Below are positions 44,692-54,277 of a stretch of DNA of 64,000 nucleotides, piece after piece. This DNA is from Bacillus_AD sp047238185 (GTDB taxonomy: Bacteria > Bacillota > Bacilli > Bacillales > DSM-1321). The first letter of the stretch is position 1. The number at the start of each line of letters is the position of its first letter. A program made the position numbers and the translations under genes. Where the stretch lies: positions 62,001 to 126,000 of the forward strand of contig NZ_JBDFMI010000001.1 in NCBI RefSeq assembly GCF_047238185.1. The letters are read 5' to 3'. Under the pieces are notes generated by a model that was not told where the DNA came from, did not search any database, and saw only the letters and a list, made by a program, of their open reading frames with translations.

Positions 44692-44713
44692 AAACTAGTT
44701 TTATGGTTATAAT
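44692..44713 (+). promoter_or_regulatory. MarR-type operator and -10 box
   Basis: AAACTAGTTT (44692-44701) is a perfect palindrome directly upstream of a perfect TATAAT (44708-44713). A half-site AGTTTG lies nearby at about 44666. Position between -35 and -10 suits autorepression by the following MarR protein. The -35 is weak. Confidence 0.55.
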
Positions 44714-44766
44714 AAATAGGATACTTGCTGAAAAGAACGGGAAACAGAAGGAAGGAGTGGAAAACA

Positions 44767-45198
44767 TTGTTGAAGGATGATATCGGTTTTGCGGCGTCTT
44801 CTACGACCAAATTGATAAGAGCACTTATCAATCATGAATTGAAGCAATACCATATTACGAGCGAGCAGTGGACGGTCCTAAAACAGCTTTCATTTGTAAG
44901 TGACCTGAACCAGAAAGAATTGTCGCTGCGTACAGATAAGGACCAGGCAACGTTGACAAAGATACTCGATTTGCTGGAACAAAGGAAACTTCTTAAAAGA
45001 AAAGCAAATCCGAATGACCGCCGTTCATACATAGTGGAAATAACGGATCAGGGCAGGGATTTGGTCGATATTGTATTGCCTCAAGTGGAAGAGTTGTTTG
45101 AATCGATATTGGCGCATTTATCAGAAAAGCAATTGGATGAGTTTATGGCTGTATTGAAGCAGATCCGCGTCAATATAGAAGAGATAAGGAAATCATAA
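44767..45198 (+). CDS. MarR-family transcriptional regulator
   Basis: A 143-residue winged-helix regulator (HITSEQWTVLKQL, KDQATLTKILDLLEQRKLL, NDRRSYIVEITDQG). TTG 44767 is used because AAGGAAGGAG lies 7 nt upstream; an earlier in-frame start at 44725 is too far from it. It is followed 32 nt later by an MFS efflux-like gene, so it probably represses that operon until a ligand binds. Confidence 0.9.
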   Translation: MLKDDIGFAASSTTKLIRALINHELKQYHITSEQWTVLKQLSFVSDLNQKELSLRTDKDQATLTKILDLLEQRKLLKRKANPNDRRSYIVEITDQGRDLVDIVLPQVEELFESILAHLSEKQLDEFMAVLKQIRVNIEEIRKS

Positions 45199-45230
45199 TT
45201 GCACATATTCATACGAAAGAAGGATTAGGA

Positions 45231-46427
45231 TTGGAACAGCACGAACTATCGAAATTATGGACGTGGCAGTACATTGTAACGATACTGACCACTTTTTTGT
45301 TTTTCTTAAGTTTTCAGGCATTAATGGGAGGATTTCCCGTTTTTGTGACGGGATTGAGCGGTGACCCGTCCAAAGGCGGAATGATGACCACTACTTTTAT
45401 GCTGGCGGCTATTGTATCAAGGCCTTTTGTTGGTTCATTAATCGAAAAGTTTAACATGAAAGCCATATTGCTGGTTGCATTAATTTTAGGCATCGTGACA
45501 ATCGGCATTAGCCTCGGAAGGGAAACTTATTCGTTCCTCGTCGGCCTTCGGATTGTACAAGGCATTTTATTTGGCTTCATCACTACATTGCTTGCCACAA
45601 TGGCTACTAACTTAATCCCTATCGACCGGATAGGGGAAGGAATCGGATATTTTGGGATGGCAACAAGCCTAGGGACTACTTTTGGCCCTATGCTGGCTAT
45701 ATCAATTCTCCACTCTTACTCTTTTTCAACATTGCTAGTGATTATTGCATTCATGACATTGCTTACTGTCATAGGATCTATATTCATTAAAAATAAACAG
45801 CCAGAGGCTGAAGCCAAACAAGCGGGAATGGCAGAAAAAAGCTCATTCTGGAGCAATGCATTCAGCAAAAAGGCTTTATTGCCCGGAGTGCTGGTTTGTT
45901 TGTTCTATATCACTTTTTCCGGTACCGTCAACTTTATCGACGGTTTAGGCACCGAAAATCATCTCGGGGGGAAAGTTTCTTTATTCTTCCTTATTGTCGC
46001 GGCCATGCTTGTCTTTACCCGCCCATTTTCGGGACGGATATATGATCGCCTGGGACATAAATATTTAGTGTATCCTGCAAGTATATTCGGGGTCATCGGT
46101 TTAATCATTATGGCTTTTTCACATCAATTATCCGTACTATTCATTGCAGCAATCTTTTATGGGATTGCATACGGAGTGATGCAGCCGACTATGCAAGCCT
46201 GGGCCGTAAGCAGGGTAGGCCATGCCAAAGCCGGGACAGCTAATGCCATGACCTTGAATTTCATGGATCTTGGAATGGCGATCGGGGCAGCGACACTTGG
46301 CCATGTGGCGTCTGGTGTAGGCTACAACATGACCTTTGGTTTATCAAGTATATTAGTTATAGCATTGCTTGTTTTCTATATGTTCCGCAAGAAAGAAAAG
46401 CAGCAAATATTAGTTGAAAATATATAA
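45231..46427 (+). CDS. MFS transporter, drug-efflux type
   Basis: A 398-residue 12-TM MFS protein with LRIVQGILFGFITTLLATMA and GRIYDRLGHKYLVYPASI. TTG start behind AGAAGGA. It is co-directional with and close to a MarR gene, the usual layout for regulated multidrug or metabolite efflux. The substrate cannot be read. Confidence 0.87.
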   Translation: MEQHELSKLWTWQYIVTILTTFLFFLSFQALMGGFPVFVTGLSGDPSKGGMMTTTFMLAAIVSRPFVGSLIEKFNMKAILLVALILGIVTIGISLGRETYSFLVGLRIVQGILFGFITTLLATMATNLIPIDRIGEGIGYFGMATSLGTTFGPMLAISILHSYSFSTLLVIIAFMTLLTVIGSIFIKNKQPEAEAKQAGMAEKSSFWSNAFSKKALLPGVLVCLFYITFSGTVNFIDGLGTENHLGGKVSLFFLIVAAMLVFTRPFSGRIYDRLGHKYLVYPASIFGVIGLIIMAFSHQLSVLFIAAIFYGIAYGVMQPTMQAWAVSRVGHAKAGTANAMTLNFMDLGMAIGAATLGHVASGVGYNMTFGLSSILVIALLVFYMFRKKEKQQILVENI

Positions 46428-46433
46428 AATATC

Positions 46434-46465
46434 AAAAAAAGCAGCCTGTAGGGCTGCCTTTTTTT
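46434..46465. terminator. Bidirectional terminator
   Basis: GCAGCC / GGCTGC with loop TGTAG, A7 before and T7 after. Confidence 0.8.
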
Positions 46466-46467
46466 GA

Positions 46468-48537
46468 TTAGTTGCCTATATACAGCATTTCATCATATAC
46501 GAGGTTTTCACGAAGCTCCCCCGCAACTCTTGCTGTGATTTTCTTTTCTTCAATCATTTCTTCAATAATATCCCTGCCGATCTGGGTTGCCCTGAGATGG
46601 GTACGGTTAAGCTTCATTTGGTAGTTCCCATCTTTGTCTTTGCGCAATGTCATTTGTTTTAGGAAGCGATTGTATCGCTGCATAACCAGGATGGCCTCCT
46701 GGTGATTGTCATCATTCATTTGCTTTTTGATATAGGAAACAGCCCCTCTGGCAGCCATGATTTGTGCGAAACGGATGCCGCGGATTTCATCCTTGTATTT
46801 ATCAAGGGCATCATTTAACCGCGCTTCGTAATCCTTCTTCCATTTTCGGTTGATTCTTCGTTTGAACAACCATAAAAGAAGAATCGATTTCAGTTTTCGG
46901 ATTGGTGATTTCTGCATGAACTGAGTTGTTTTAGTCAGATAAACCGTATAAATCTTCAGTACGGAAGCGGGGATCCGCTCTTCCTTAACCAGTTTTTTGA
47001 CGACTTCCAATTCTTTCTCGGAAGCATTAAAGGCTAATTCCTTAATAATCTTTTGATCAGGCGCTTTTGCTTCGCCTGATTCCATATTCATTAATTGCTG
47101 ATGCAGCTCTCTGATTACCTGCTGCACTGCGAGATCTGATTCATTTTTTGTTTCGTTTGTCAATTGCTGGATAGTCCTTCTGAGCAAATCTTTAAACGCG
47201 TCGTCAGTCGACATATGCTTTTCGTCAATGGTATTTTCTTTTTCACCTAATAAGGGCAGAATGAAAGTTGCAGTGAGCAGGCTAATCAGAATGACTCCGG
47301 CAACGATAAATAATACGGTATTCCTCATCGGGAATTCATGGCCATTGGATAGCATGAACGGAATGGAAAGCGCAGTCGCCAATGAAATGGTACCGTGGAT
47401 TCCGGATATGGCCATTATAAAAGAGTAGCGATATTTAGAGATTGGCACTTCTCCCTCTGTATAGTCCATTGAAGCTTGATAACGGTTAATAAAAAATAAT
47501 TCAAGCGGAGGTTTTCGCTCTTTTGTAAATACGTTATGGAGCAATAAAACCCAAAGGAAACGAAGAACGAATAAACCAACGGAAATGAAGAAAGTAATGC
47601 TAATAATGGACCACAAATCTATTTCCGGATTCCGCTGCAATCCTCTGTATACAGAGGGGAGCATAAAGCCCAGCAATGTAAAAACAAGCCCGTTCAAGGC
47701 AAATGAAATAATGGACCAAAAAGATGAATTAACAAACTGCAATTTGGTCGTTGTCCGTTGGAGGCGATCCTTTTCAATTCCGTGGATAATCCCTGCGGCT
47801 ACTACTGAAAGGATACCGGATACTCCAATTTCTTCGGCAATAAAATAAGTGAAGAAAGGAGTAATGAATTGAATGACCACCATCATCGTAATTTCTTCCA
47901 AACCAAAGTTTCGGATGGCTAATCGAAACTTAACGATCAAGTATCCGACAACCAATCCAAGTATGACCCCACCCAAAGAAACAAACAGAAAATTCAAGCT
48001 GGCATCTTTAATGGAAAAGACACCTGTCATTGCTGCGGCAAGGGCCATTTTGAAGGCAACAATCCCTGCAGCATCATTCAAAAGGGACTCTCCCTCTAAA
48101 ATCGGCATGATATTCCCCGGCAGCTTTAATCCATTGGTTATTGATTTAACAGCTACATTATCGGTCGGTGTTATAATCGCTGCAAGGGCAAATGCTACAG
48201 CCATCGGCATGGCTGGAATCAATAGGTGAATAAGATAGCCCCCTGCCAAAACAGTGAAAAAAACAAGCCCAAAGGCAAGCAATAGAATGGGGGAGCGCAA
48301 GTCCCATAATTCTTTTCTAGAGACGTTATTCCCTTCACTGAACAGTAGTGGAGCAATGATACATATCATAAATATTTCAGGATCAAAATTCAAATCAGTA
48401 GGAATCGGGGATAAAGATAGAATTACACCGATTGCTATCTGAAATAAGGCCAGCGGCACTTTAGGCCATTTGTTGTTAAATAAGCTTGATAGAATAATCG
48501 CAACAAATAAACCGAGAAGAGTAATTAAAAAAGACAT
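46468..48537 (-). CDS. CPA1 Na+(K+)/H+ antiporter, NhaK/NhaP type
   Basis: A 689-residue protein: an N-terminal 12-TM exchanger (about 1-425) with IITPTDNVAVKSI and EGESLLNDAAGIVAF, the two substrate-site motifs, and a long cytoplasmic C-terminal helical region (about 430-689). The first motif has TDN where many members have TDP. Length matches B. subtilis NhaK-like antiporters. It expels Na+, K+ or Li+ in exchange for protons. Confidence 0.9.
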   Translation of the reverse strand: MSFLITLLGLFVAIILSSLFNNKWPKVPLALFQIAIGVILSLSPIPTDLNFDPEIFMICIIAPLLFSEGNNVSRKELWDLRSPILLLAFGLVFFTVLAGGYLIHLLIPAMPMAVAFALAAIITPTDNVAVKSITNGLKLPGNIMPILEGESLLNDAAGIVAFKMALAAAMTGVFSIKDASLNFLFVSLGGVILGLVVGYLIVKFRLAIRNFGLEEITMMVVIQFITPFFTYFIAEEIGVSGILSVVAAGIIHGIEKDRLQRTTTKLQFVNSSFWSIISFALNGLVFTLLGFMLPSVYRGLQRNPEIDLWSIISITFFISVGLFVLRFLWVLLLHNVFTKERKPPLELFFINRYQASMDYTEGEVPISKYRYSFIMAISGIHGTISLATALSIPFMLSNGHEFPMRNTVLFIVAGVILISLLTATFILPLLGEKENTIDEKHMSTDDAFKDLLRRTIQQLTNETKNESDLAVQQVIRELHQQLMNMESGEAKAPDQKIIKELAFNASEKELEVVKKLVKEERIPASVLKIYTVYLTKTTQFMQKSPIRKLKSILLLWLFKRRINRKWKKDYEARLNDALDKYKDEIRGIRFAQIMAARGAVSYIKKQMNDDNHQEAILVMQRYNRFLKQMTLRKDKDGNYQMKLNRTHLRATQIGRDIIEEMIEEKKITARVAGELRENLVYDEMLYIGN

Positions 48538-48914
48538 CCAACATCCTCCTTGGTTGTTTGAAAAATTGTATATGTAGGAGATAGCCCATTAAAAAGCTTG
48601 TTTAAATAATCACATATTTATATACCCTAAAAAGCAGTATCCATATACCGATGAATAATGATTTTTTGAGAAAAAAGATATGTTCTATAGAAATCCTCTA
48701 ATTAAAGTATAGCAGTATCAAATGGATAGTACAGCGATGGGGCTGGTTGGAGCAAAAAGCTTCGTTATAGGTGCCATGTTTCTTTGAAGATTACAAACAT
48801 ATATTTTGATAACTAATGATTGGTTATGTTATTTTAAGATAGTGATAATAAGAATTAATGTACGCTAAAAACCAATTAAAGATGTATAATGAGGAGATAA
48901 AGGAGGAATAAGAA
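48538..48914. other. Gap between divergent antiporter and yisL-type genes
   Basis: A 377 nt AT-rich gap. TATAAT at 48885-48890 is a likely -10 for the downstream gene; its -35 is not clear. Nothing else is seen. Confidence 0.5.
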
Positions 48915-49250
48915 ATGTTTCATACACTATATTCCATCCATGCGAGCTCGTGGGTGATTCTGTTGATTGCGTTCTTTTTGACGTATATCCTGGAAAGTAA
49001 AAAAGTGATGGGGATAATTTTAAGAATTTTCTATATTGTGATGCTGGGTACAGGAATCGGTATGATCGCCAAAATGGGATTCCCGGCTAACTTTGTTGTT
49101 AAAGGCATCCTTGCCATTATTCTAATAGGATTGATGGAAATGCTATTGGCACGCCAAAAGAGAAATAAAAAAGCGATGCCGCTATGGATTTTGTTTATTA
49201 TCGTAGTGGTCATAGTTATTCTTATGGGATATCAAGTCATTTCATTTTAA
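48915..49250 (+). CDS. yisL: YisL family (DUF1516) membrane protein
   Basis: A 111-residue protein with four TM segments, starting FHTLYSIHASSWVILLIAFF as in YisL-family proteins. AAAGGAGGAATAAG precedes the ATG. Function unknown. Confidence 0.9.
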   Translation: MFHTLYSIHASSWVILLIAFFLTYILESKKVMGIILRIFYIVMLGTGIGMIAKMGFPANFVVKGILAIILIGLMEMLLARQKRNKKAMPLWILFIIVVVIVILMGYQVISF

Positions 49251-49261
49251 TAAGCTAACTC

Positions 49262-49293
49262 AAAAAGGTATCCGTGTAAGGATGCCTTTTTTT
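49262..49293 (+). terminator. Terminator after yisL
   Basis: AAAAAGGTATCC / GGATGCCTTTTTTT with loop GTGTAA. Confidence 0.85.
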
Positions 49294-49311
49294 GATAAAA
49301 GCTAATTAGTG

Positions 49312-49647
49312 TGTCACTGTTACCCGACTTAAGCTTGTCGGGGGTAAACAGGCGCCTTCCGCTTTTGTTTCATCCAGCTGCAGGGACCAGCCACTAGTGA
49401 ACTTCCCCCTCATCTTCTACGATAAGTCAACATCGAATCGCTGCGCTCTTCGTGTTTCCTATATCTCAAGAGTGAGGGGTCCAGTTCATACGTGGCTAAA
49501 CGGTCCCTTCCGCTTTTGTTCTCATCCAGCTGCAAGCGCCACCCCCTCGAGGTCTTAAGCCATGGCACTGTCAAAGGCGAAGAGCAGCCTTTGTCAGCAC
49601 CCCGACTTAAGCTTGTCGGGGGTAAACAGGCGCCTTCCGCTTTTGTT
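49312..49647. repeat. Tandem cluster of dispersed GC-rich repeats
   Basis: Three partial units, each ending CTTCCGCTTTTGTT (about 49369, 49520 and 49647). The last unit (49526-49647) has the order CCAGCTGCAAGCGCC, CCCCCTCGAGG, then hairpin CCCCGAC-TTAAGCTT-GTCGGGG and GGCGCCTTCCGCTTTTG. The first unit is a right half only. Copy A at 24.5 kb has the same blocks. No ORF is present. Confidence 0.7.
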
Positions 49648-49731
49648 GCTATGCCGGTGGTTTCAATTTAAAATGAAGTAGGGTATACATAAAGAAAATT
49701 GAAGTAAGTCAATGGAAAGGTATGTCAAAGG

Positions 49732-50595
49732 ATGAACAGATTAGATGATGTGAGCCAAGGGTTTCAAACATTCCATAATTTCGAAGAAGCGGCTAATCGC
49801 ATTTTGAAAATGATGCAAATGTTTATTGATATCAACACACTCTTCATTGCGAAGAATGATTCGTTAACTAACCATATTGTGGATGTAATCAATCAGGACG
49901 AAAGGTTGTTGAGCAGGGGCGATGAACTGCCGTTTGATGAAACTTTTTGTAAATTGAGTGTTGATTGCGGTAATGATGTATTGATTATCAAGGATATTAA
50001 TAAGGATGAAAGATCCTGTCGATTAAGTGTGACCGAAAATTTAGGCGAAGGCTGTTTTATTGGTATACCGATTTACTATGAAAATGGCGATAATTATGGA
50101 ACAATCTGTGGATTGGATCAGAAGCCGTTTGATTTCAATGAAAAGCACGTGGAGCTCTTCAAGACAATGTCCCAAGTCCTTTCTTATGTATTGGAGCTTG
50201 ATAAAGCAAACCGGCAAATACAGCATCTTTCCGCACCTATTGTCCCAGTGACGCATGGGGTTGCCGTATTGCCGATTATCGGTGAAATGTATGTGGAACG
50301 AGTGGAAGCGATTATTGCTTTGGCACTTTCTAAAAGCCAAGAGCTGGATCTTACATATTTAATTATTGATTTATCAGGCATATCCCAAATTAATGCGCGT
50401 GTAAGCGAATCATTGTTAAAGATTGTAACGTTGTTGAAGCTTATGGGAGTAAAGCCTTTATTGACCGGCATTCAACCGGAGATGGCAATCAATGCTGTAA
50501 AAGGGAATGTAGATTTAGAAGATATCATTATTGAAGCGAATCTGGAGAAAGCCTTATCCAGGTTAGGGTTTCAATTTGTAAGGAATGGCATATAA
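49732..50595 (+). CDS. GAF-STAS sensory protein (RsbR-like)
   Basis: A 287-residue protein: a GAF domain (about 1-150; FIGIPIYYENGDNYGTICG) joined to a STAS domain (about 165-285; VLPIIGEMYVERVEAIIAL, YLIIDLSGIS, PLLTGIQPEMA), the architecture of RsbR-type stressosome sensors. At the usual first phosphorylation site the sequence is INARVSE rather than VDT, so that Thr is missing. It may report a small-molecule or light/redox signal to a stressosome-like complex. No kinase is next to it. Confidence 0.85.
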   Translation: MNRLDDVSQGFQTFHNFEEAANRILKMMQMFIDINTLFIAKNDSLTNHIVDVINQDERLLSRGDELPFDETFCKLSVDCGNDVLIIKDINKDERSCRLSVTENLGEGCFIGIPIYYENGDNYGTICGLDQKPFDFNEKHVELFKTMSQVLSYVLELDKANRQIQHLSAPIVPVTHGVAVLPIIGEMYVERVEAIIALALSKSQELDLTYLIIDLSGISQINARVSESLLKIVTLLKLMGVKPLLTGIQPEMAINAVKGNVDLEDIIIEANLEKALSRLGFQFVRNGI

Positions 50596-50605
50596 GCATC
50601 AATGG

Positions 50606-50632
50606 GCATGGCAAATGGAGCCATGCTTTTTT
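50606..50632 (+). terminator. Terminator after GAF-STAS gene
   Basis: GCATGGC / GCCATGC with loop AAATGGA, then TTTTTT. Confidence 0.85.
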
Positions 50633-50751
50633 GTATGGATCTTATAGGATTGAAATTGATAAACAAGGGATTAAGCTGTTTTTATCGAATCCTTAAGTAG
50701 AGATAAAGAATGCTAAGAGAAAGAAGGGTGAAGTGAGAGGAGATCGAAAAA

Positions 50752-51303
50752 ATGAGAGAAGATATCTTTCGGCTGTCCAAGGATTATCACAGCGGCAATG
50801 GGGTCCATATTTTTTATAATTCATTTGATGTGAACGCTTATATTGAGAATGCTTCTGATTATGTGATCAGCGCGATCCAGCAAGAGAAATTTGTCATGAT
50901 TATCGAAAATGAGCGCCTTTTCCCTTTATTGATGAGAAATATAAAGAAATCTCTGACTCCCGCTCAAATTGAAACTTTGTATTATATCAACAGCTTTGAG
51001 TTTTATTGTTACCGAAAAAATTTTTATCCCTCGTCGATAGTTGAGTTTTTCCTTCAAAAAATTGCTCCCTATCTCGAAAAGAATATGCCAGTCTGTACAT
51101 GGGGCCATGTCGAATGGAGTGATGAAAAACAAATATCATCTGTTGTCGCTGAATATGAACATAGAATCGATCGCCTGGTCAATGAGATAGGCATTATGGC
51201 TGTCTGTGCCTATGACGGATCACGAGTTTCCCCTAGTCTGAAAAAAGGGTTGCTTAATTGCCACAGTGTATATATGACGGATAAACAACTTCTGTTTCTC
51301 TGA
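50752..51303 (+). CDS. Stand-alone MEDS-domain protein (DcmR-like sensor)
   Basis: A 183-residue protein consisting of one MEDS domain: HIFYNSFDVNAYIENASDYV at the start, a GH-type VCTWGHVEWS in the middle and GIMAVCAYDGSRVSP at the end. MEDS domains are RecA/KaiC-like sensory modules, often fused to kinases; here there is no partner domain. AGAGGAG precedes the ATG. It follows the GAF-STAS gene, so the two may form a small stress-signal module. Confidence 0.83.
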   Translation: MREDIFRLSKDYHSGNGVHIFYNSFDVNAYIENASDYVISAIQQEKFVMIIENERLFPLLMRNIKKSLTPAQIETLYYINSFEFYCYRKNFYPSSIVEFFLQKIAPYLEKNMPVCTWGHVEWSDEKQISSVVAEYEHRIDRLVNEIGIMAVCAYDGSRVSPSLKKGLLNCHSVYMTDKQLLFL

Positions 51304-51428
51304 CAATGCGGCGGAATGCTCCATATCCACAACAAAGTAGTAAAAGATATATGCGTCTGTATTTCCGTGATTGATCTTCTTTAATGAGCGATTTTGTTTA
51401 TGTATTGCAGGAGAGAGAGGATAATGAA

Positions 51429-52319
51429 ATGATGCAATTGACGAGATATAAAGCTTCTTTTAAGAAAGAATGCAAGGCTTTGATTGCACATTCTAATGGA
51501 GAGCCAAACATATTGGAAATGATCGAAAAACAAGGAAAAGCCGTTTCTTTAGTGGCGGTAGAACAAGGAAAGGTCATTGGATTAGCTGCGGTATGGTCGA
51601 ATAGAGTACATCCTTTTTGCTATTACTTGCGCCTTTATATAGACCCTTTCCTCGATTTTACAAGGATAGGAAGCCGAATGCTTGAAGAAGTGGAAAAAGA
51701 AAAGCTGGAGAGCCTTCCTTTTCAAATAACGGCAAAGGAAGAAGAGTTAAAGCTGATGTCATTATTGGAATCAGCAGGTTTCGCTGAAGTTAGGCGGACA
51801 TATATGCCAATGGTTGAAGTGAGAAAAGATCATATAGAACGCATAGAAAAAAATCCGGAATTTGAATGGCTTGATTTCAAGCAGGCAGAACGCGAAGAAT
51901 TAATCAAAGAGGGATTGGCTTCACTAGTAAAGCAGAATTACGAAGAGACGCATACGGTGAATCCTGCAGCCCATATGCCAATGGAAGAATGGGACCATAT
52001 GATTTGGAATGGAGATGTATGGAGAGAAGGAAGCTATTTGCTGGTTTGCCGTACATCCAAAGAGGTAAAGGCGTACTCATTTCTCCATAAAACTGAAAAT
52101 ACCCGTATGGCAGAATGGGGATGGTGCGGCGCAGCGGAACCAAGCCTGATTAAATGGATTCCTTCACTCGTTGCTGCACAATTCCGTTTCGCTGCTTTTA
52201 AGGGGATCCAATACCTTCAAGGAGAGTTCGACTCAACTTCACCTTATGCAATGGAAGTAATGAATGCATTCTCTTTACCAAAAAAGAATACATTGATCAC
52301 CTATCGCCAAAGAGATTGA
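51429..52319 (+). CDS. GNAT-family acetyltransferase
   Basis: A 296-residue GNAT-like protein. The first half has the expected strand SLVAVEQGKVIGLAAVWS and a loop with FTRIGSRMLEEVEKE at the acetyl-CoA site; the second half looks like a second, more diverged GNAT fold. ATG 51429 (of two adjacent ATGs) follows GAGAGAGG; an in-frame start at 51384 has no site. Substrate unknown. Confidence 0.8.
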   Translation: MMQLTRYKASFKKECKALIAHSNGEPNILEMIEKQGKAVSLVAVEQGKVIGLAAVWSNRVHPFCYYLRLYIDPFLDFTRIGSRMLEEVEKEKLESLPFQITAKEEELKLMSLLESAGFAEVRRTYMPMVEVRKDHIERIEKNPEFEWLDFKQAEREELIKEGLASLVKQNYEETHTVNPAAHMPMEEWDHMIWNGDVWREGSYLLVCRTSKEVKAYSFLHKTENTRMAEWGWCGAAEPSLIKWIPSLVAAQFRFAAFKGIQYLQGEFDSTSPYAMEVMNAFSLPKKNTLITYRQRD

Positions 52320-52442
52320 AGTAAAGAAGGATAGATGAGACGTGGATGATAAACATCTAAAACTCACACTATCCTTATTTCATATGTTTATTATTCTTTA
52401 TATTACTAATGAAAAAGCTACTCAATTACCTTTCGTAATCAA

Positions 52443-52852
52443 CTATTTCGTTTTTAAATCATAGATTTTATATCCGATTTCTACCATATGGTCTTTTGTA
52501 ACAGTCAGCTCACAATAATATGGGACTGCTTTTCCATACGCATCAAGGTCAGGAATGCCGTCAAAAAAATATATATCACCTGTGTCTACCATTTCGAAAT
52601 CAGCTTCTGAAGACCTTCCAGAAGTATCTACTGTAATGACGCACTCTCCTCTTACGACATCATATTCCTTTAAAATGACATATTTAAGGCTGGGAACGGT
52701 AACAGTCAACTGCTTAAAATCAAAACCCCAACAACTTTTAACGCACCCAAAGACATTACATTTTTATCCTTAATCAGCCATAATAGATAAATGCCCCCTG
52801 TAATAGCAAAAATTAATCCAAGAATAAGGATGAAGTAAAATACATCAACATC
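52443..52852 (-). pseudogene. Frameshifted small membrane/exported protein
   Basis: Frame B from 52852 encodes a two-TM start (YFILILGLIFAITGGIYLLW ... VVGVLILSS) without a start codon and stops at 52706. The frame from 52709 continues with LTVTVPSLKYVILKEYDVVR and an outer beta-rich domain ending at 52443. Joined, they make one plausible TM-plus-outer-domain protein, so one indel near 52707 and damage at the 5' end are likely. Alternatively the TTGA overlap joins two genes. Confidence 0.55.
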
Positions 52853-53074
52853 AAATCACATCCTCTAAAACAGTATAGCTTAAACCACTGGATGGCCGGC
52901 CAAGACTAGTGATAATAGAAGCAGGGATTCCTGGTGGCCGCAGTGTTTGCAGATTTGTCTATTTTTTGAATCATTAGCCCCCCTGTATTTTTTCTGCGCA
53001 CCTTAGGGTAAAGGAAAAGAGTTAGGCAGAAAGCCAGAATTTATAATCAACATACAACACAGGAGGAATACGCC

Positions 53075-54154
53075 ATGAAAATTAAAGCTGCTGTCACTCA
53101 CAGCCAAGGTGAAGAATTCAAGATTGAGGAAGTTGAACTAGCGGAACCGAAATTCAATGAAGTGCTGGTCAAAATTGTGGCGACGGGTGTTTGCCATACG
53201 GATGCTGTCGCACGTGATAACGGTATTACTCCATATCCGATTGTCCTTGGCCATGAAGGATCGGGAATTGTCGAGAAGGTGGGGGAAGGGGTCAATACTG
53301 TGAAGCCGGGAGACCATGTGGTCCTATCATACGCATCTTGCGGCCATTGTGAGAATTGTCTGTCAGCCCACCCTTCCACTTGTGAAAATATGAATGCGCT
53401 GAACTTTGATTCTAAAGGAATCGAGCGCCTGGAACAGAACGGGGAGAAATTGGCGACTTTCTTTGGACAATCATCCTTTGGTACATATGCCATTTCCGAG
53501 GAACGCAATGTAGTGAAAGTAAGGGATGACGTAGAATTGGAACTGCTTGGCCCATTAGGCTGCGGCATCCAGACAGGAAGCGGAACAGTACTTACATGCC
53601 TTAAGCCAGAATTCGGCTCTACAATTGCCGTTTATGGCTGCGGTGCAGTAGGCCTCAGTGCCATCATGGCAGCAAAGATTGCCGGATGCAAAACAATCAT
53701 TGCAGTCGATGTCCATGATAACCGTCTGGATTTGGCTAAAGAATTAGGTGCGACACACGCGTTTAACGGCAAAGAAGTAGATGTAGTGGAAGAAATCAAG
53801 AAAATTACCAGAGTCGGTACTCACTATGCAGTTGAAACGACAGGTGTTCCGCCAGTTGTCCATCAAAGCTTGAAAGCATTGCGTCCGCTTGGCACAGTGG
53901 CGATCGTAGGAATTACGCCTGAAATGAATATTGATGTCTTCAATGAAATTATGGCGGAAGGAAAAACAGTGATGGGTGTCATCGAAGGAGATACAGTACC
54001 GCAACTGTTCATTCCTGAATTGGTTGAATATTATAAACAGGGGCTATTCCCATTCGATAAACTAGTGAAGTACTATGATTTCGAAGAGATCAACCAGGCG
54101 TTTGAAGATTCAAAAACAGGGGTAACCATTAAGCCGGTTGTTAAAATAAAGTAA
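53075..54154 (+). CDS. Zinc-dependent alcohol dehydrogenase (aryl-alcohol type)
   Basis: A 359-residue class III-like MDR enzyme: catalytic zinc Cys40 and His60-Glu61 (LGHEGSG), structural zinc Cys89, 92, 95, 103 (CGHCENC), NAD-binding YGCGAVGLSAIM. It resembles NAD-dependent aryl-alcohol dehydrogenases. AGGAGG precedes the ATG. It oxidises an alcohol to an aldehyde with NAD; the substrate is not read. It is alone. Confidence 0.9.
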   Translation: MKIKAAVTHSQGEEFKIEEVELAEPKFNEVLVKIVATGVCHTDAVARDNGITPYPIVLGHEGSGIVEKVGEGVNTVKPGDHVVLSYASCGHCENCLSAHPSTCENMNALNFDSKGIERLEQNGEKLATFFGQSSFGTYAISEERNVVKVRDDVELELLGPLGCGIQTGSGTVLTCLKPEFGSTIAVYGCGAVGLSAIMAAKIAGCKTIIAVDVHDNRLDLAKELGATHAFNGKEVDVVEEIKKITRVGTHYAVETTGVPPVVHQSLKALRPLGTVAIVGITPEMNIDVFNEIMAEGKTVMGVIEGDTVPQLFIPELVEYYKQGLFPFDKLVKYYDFEEINQAFEDSKTGVTIKPVVKIK

Positions 54155-54186
54155 TGTAGAACCGATAAATAAACAAATGATGCTTT

Positions 54187-54271
54187 CTGGCTAGCCAGAT
54201 ATTATCCCCTTTAAGTAGAGAGTGTAAAAAACCATTATTTAAAATGGTGATACATTCTATTTGAAGGGGAT
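54187..54271 (+). repeat. Palindrome and inverted repeat before an IS remnant
   Basis: CTGGCTAGCCAG (54187-54198) is a perfect palindrome after the ADH gene. ATCCCCTTTAAGTAGAGAG (54204) and TTCTATTTGAAGGGGAT (to 54271) form a 20-bp imperfect inverted repeat around CCATT...AATGG. The right arm contains the ribosome site of the small transposase remnant, so the stem would hide it, a known IS self-limiting design. IS origin is inferred. Confidence 0.5.
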
Positions 54272-54277
54272 CATTCT

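Noticed and set aside
49312..49647. GC-rich cluster as a riboswitch
   Set aside because: Blocks recur at another locus and as tandem units, which fits a repeat family better than a metabolite sensor; no gene follows closely with a regulatory hint.
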